64,000 nt of DNA. It comes from Sphingomonadaceae bacterium. Lineage in GTDB: Bacteria; Pseudomonadota; Alphaproteobacteria; Sphingomonadales; Sphingomonadaceae. The stretch covers positions 1-64,000 of the forward strand of contig JAKFUU010000005.1 in the NCBI GenBank assembly GCA_021732525.1, read 5' to 3'. Below the pieces are notes generated by a model that searched no databases, was not told the DNA's origin, and saw nothing but the letters and a program-made list of their open reading frames with translations. Both the position numbers and the translations under genes were made by a program. Below, one piece after another: positions 63,104 through 64,000 of this stretch (its first letter is position 1; each line of letters starts with the position of its first letter).

Positions 63104-63685
63104 CTAGCGCGACGCGCCCGGCACCCATAGAATATCGCCGCCCCGATCGCTGTTGATCAAACGGCACAGCGTAAAAAGATAATCCGACAGCCGGTTGAGA
63201 TAGTTTAGCGCCAGCGGATTAATCAGAACCACGGCAGCGGCGGCCACCAATGCTCGTTCGGCGCGCCGGGTGATCGCACGGGCAAGATGCATATGCGCCG
63301 CCGCGTGGCTGCCGCCGGGCAAAATAAAGCTGGTCAACGGGGCAAGCCGTTCATTTGCGGTATCAATCGCCGCTTCCAACCAGTCAATCTGCGCTGCGAC
63401 AATCCGCAAAGCCATCGGTGACGGCGTGAAATCGTCCCCCGGCGTCGCGATATCGGCACCCAGATCAAACAGATCATTTTGAATGCGGAGCAATCCAGCG
63501 ATCCCGTCTTGATCAAAGCCGTCATGCACCAATGCAGCGATGGCAACGCCAAGCGCGCTATTGGCCTCATCCACCTCGCCAATGGCATGCATTCTAGGAT
63601 CCGCTTTGGATAGCCGCGAGCCATCGACCAACCCGCTGGTGCCATCATCACCGGTTCGGGTGTATATTTTGTTGAGCTTTACCAT
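63104..63685 (-). CDS. ATP:cob(I)alamin adenosyltransferase, PduO type
   Basis: Transfers the adenosyl group from ATP to cobalamin to make coenzyme B12. 193 residues. The ATP motif is KIYTRTGDDGTSGLVDGSR near the N-terminus; the second site is ITRRAERALVAAA, and NYLNRLSDYLFTLCRLIN completes the PduO/MMAB signature. A trimeric helical bundle. No other cob genes are adjacent, so it probably supports salvage or a B12 enzyme such as methylmalonyl-CoA mutase encoded elsewhere. It lies 20 bp beyond the small membrane-protein gene on the same strand. Confidence 0.94.
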   Translation of the reverse strand: MVKLNKIYTRTGDDGTSGLVDGSRLSKADPRMHAIGEVDEANSALGVAIAALVHDGFDQDGIAGLLRIQNDLFDLGADIATPGDDFTPSPMALRIVAAQIDWLEAAIDTANERLAPLTSFILPGGSHAAAHMHLARAITRRAERALVAAAAVVLINPLALNYLNRLSDYLFTLCRLINSDRGGDILWVPGASR

Positions 63686-63705
63686 CTTATGGGGGCTTAT
63701 CCGGC

Positions 63706-63933
63706 TTATGCTGTCTGGCTAAGCAGCAGCAAGGCGGCGACCAAGGCGATGGCGATGGCCTGCCATTTTACGCGGGCGAACATGGCTTTATTCTGAACCT
63801 TCAAGGATAAGGGCACGCCATTTTCATCGACTTTATCGGGTTCAAGATTGGCAAAGGCGTGCAGGCCTTTGATCACCGCAAACACGACCGCGCCCATCGC
63901 CGCGATCAACAAAATAATTAACACAGGGCCCAT
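63706..63933 (-). CDS. Small twin-transmembrane protein (HIG1-like)
   Basis: 75 residues with two membrane helices: MGPVLIILLIAAMGAVVFAV, and WQAIAIALVAALLLL near the end, joined by a polar loop NLEPDKVDENGVPLSLKVQN. This is the twin-transmembrane/HIG1-like layout seen beside pduO-type genes in sphingomonads. Function unknown (HIG1 proteins assist cytochrome oxidase elsewhere). ATG 63933 is preferred since AAGGA lies 7 bases upstream; the frame opens 33 bases earlier. Confidence 0.78.
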   Translation of the reverse strand: MGPVLIILLIAAMGAVVFAVIKGLHAFANLEPDKVDENGVPLSLKVQNKAMFARVKWQAIAIALVAALLLLSQTA

Positions 63934-64000
63934 TGGTATGTCCTTATAATCTGCACCTACTGCCATAGGATACGTGCGCCAATTTGGCTGGCTTTCTTCC

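Overview
The window reads as a chromosomal segment of a sphingomonad-type alphaproteobacterium (order Sphingomonadales, in the style of Sphingorhabdus, Parasphingorhabdus or Sphingopyxis). The grounds are moderately high GC, MipZ instead of MinCDE, a DUF1465/RcdA protein, the EipA/DUF1134 family, a short-linker RibD, a tgt-glnE pair, a tonB-exbB-exbD-exbD operon, and many dispersed palindromic intergenic repeats. The genus is inference. I see no phage, plasmid, complete insertion sequence or CRISPR array. Most of the window is core genome, and the unusual material is mainly intergenic.

Layout. 1-8.5 kb: end of ribD, ribE, eipA, tRNA-Ser(GCT), a glutamate-synthase-like FMN protein, wecB, ppc and a lipoprotein. 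8.7-15.4 kb: rplU-rpmA, a GNAT protein, tldD with two small followers, a sigma-54 promoter driving glnK-amtB, a candidate small RNA with CCTCC loops, and an orphan DUF2282 (bufferin-type) lipoprotein. 15.5-26.2 kb: tgt-glnE-bcp, an M23 peptidase, erpA, lnt, metK and rpoZ. 26.4-34.4 kb: a membrane protein, purL, an outer-membrane barrel, panC, mipZ with a membrane J-domain protein, a phosphohexomutase and rcdA-like DUF1465. 34.6-44.2 kb: two DUF465 genes, ptsP, a RodZ-like protein, cpoB-tilS-ftsH, and small secreted proteins around a repeat island. 44.2-54.0 kb: xseB-ispA-coaD-hbd, a MerR/TipAS regulator with an SMR pump, a peptide-type ABC transporter interrupted by a GxxExxY cassette, and metC/sseA sulfur genes. 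54.1-64 kb: queF, a HerA-like ATPase, a class A beta-lactamase-like lipoprotein, a two-motif aspartyl protease, the TonB energising complex, a cobalamin adenosyltransferase and a small membrane protein.

How the genes work together. A nitrogen theme recurs: PII (glnK) with the ammonium channel AmtB under sigma-54, glutamine-synthetase adenylyltransferase glnE, the nitrogen PTS enzyme ptsP, and a GltB-like protein. A second theme is envelope building: lnt, an OMP, cpoB, a RodZ-like protein, M23 peptidase, eipA, lipoproteins and TonB-ExbB-ExbD. Cell-cycle control is represented by mipZ, DUF1465 and ftsH.

Most notable signals: (1) a composite repeat family with TTAGAGC...GCTCTAA ends whose outermost TAA or TAG is the stop codon of at least four neighbouring genes; (2) a roughly 470-bp GxxExxY cassette bounded by 29-bp inverted repeats and sitting between two ABC permease genes; (3) an unannotated candidate sRNA behind amtB with two anti-Shine-Dalgarno loops; (4) a DUF2282 metallophore-like lipoprotein with no modification enzyme nearby; (5) a perfect 32-bp inverted repeat near the right end.
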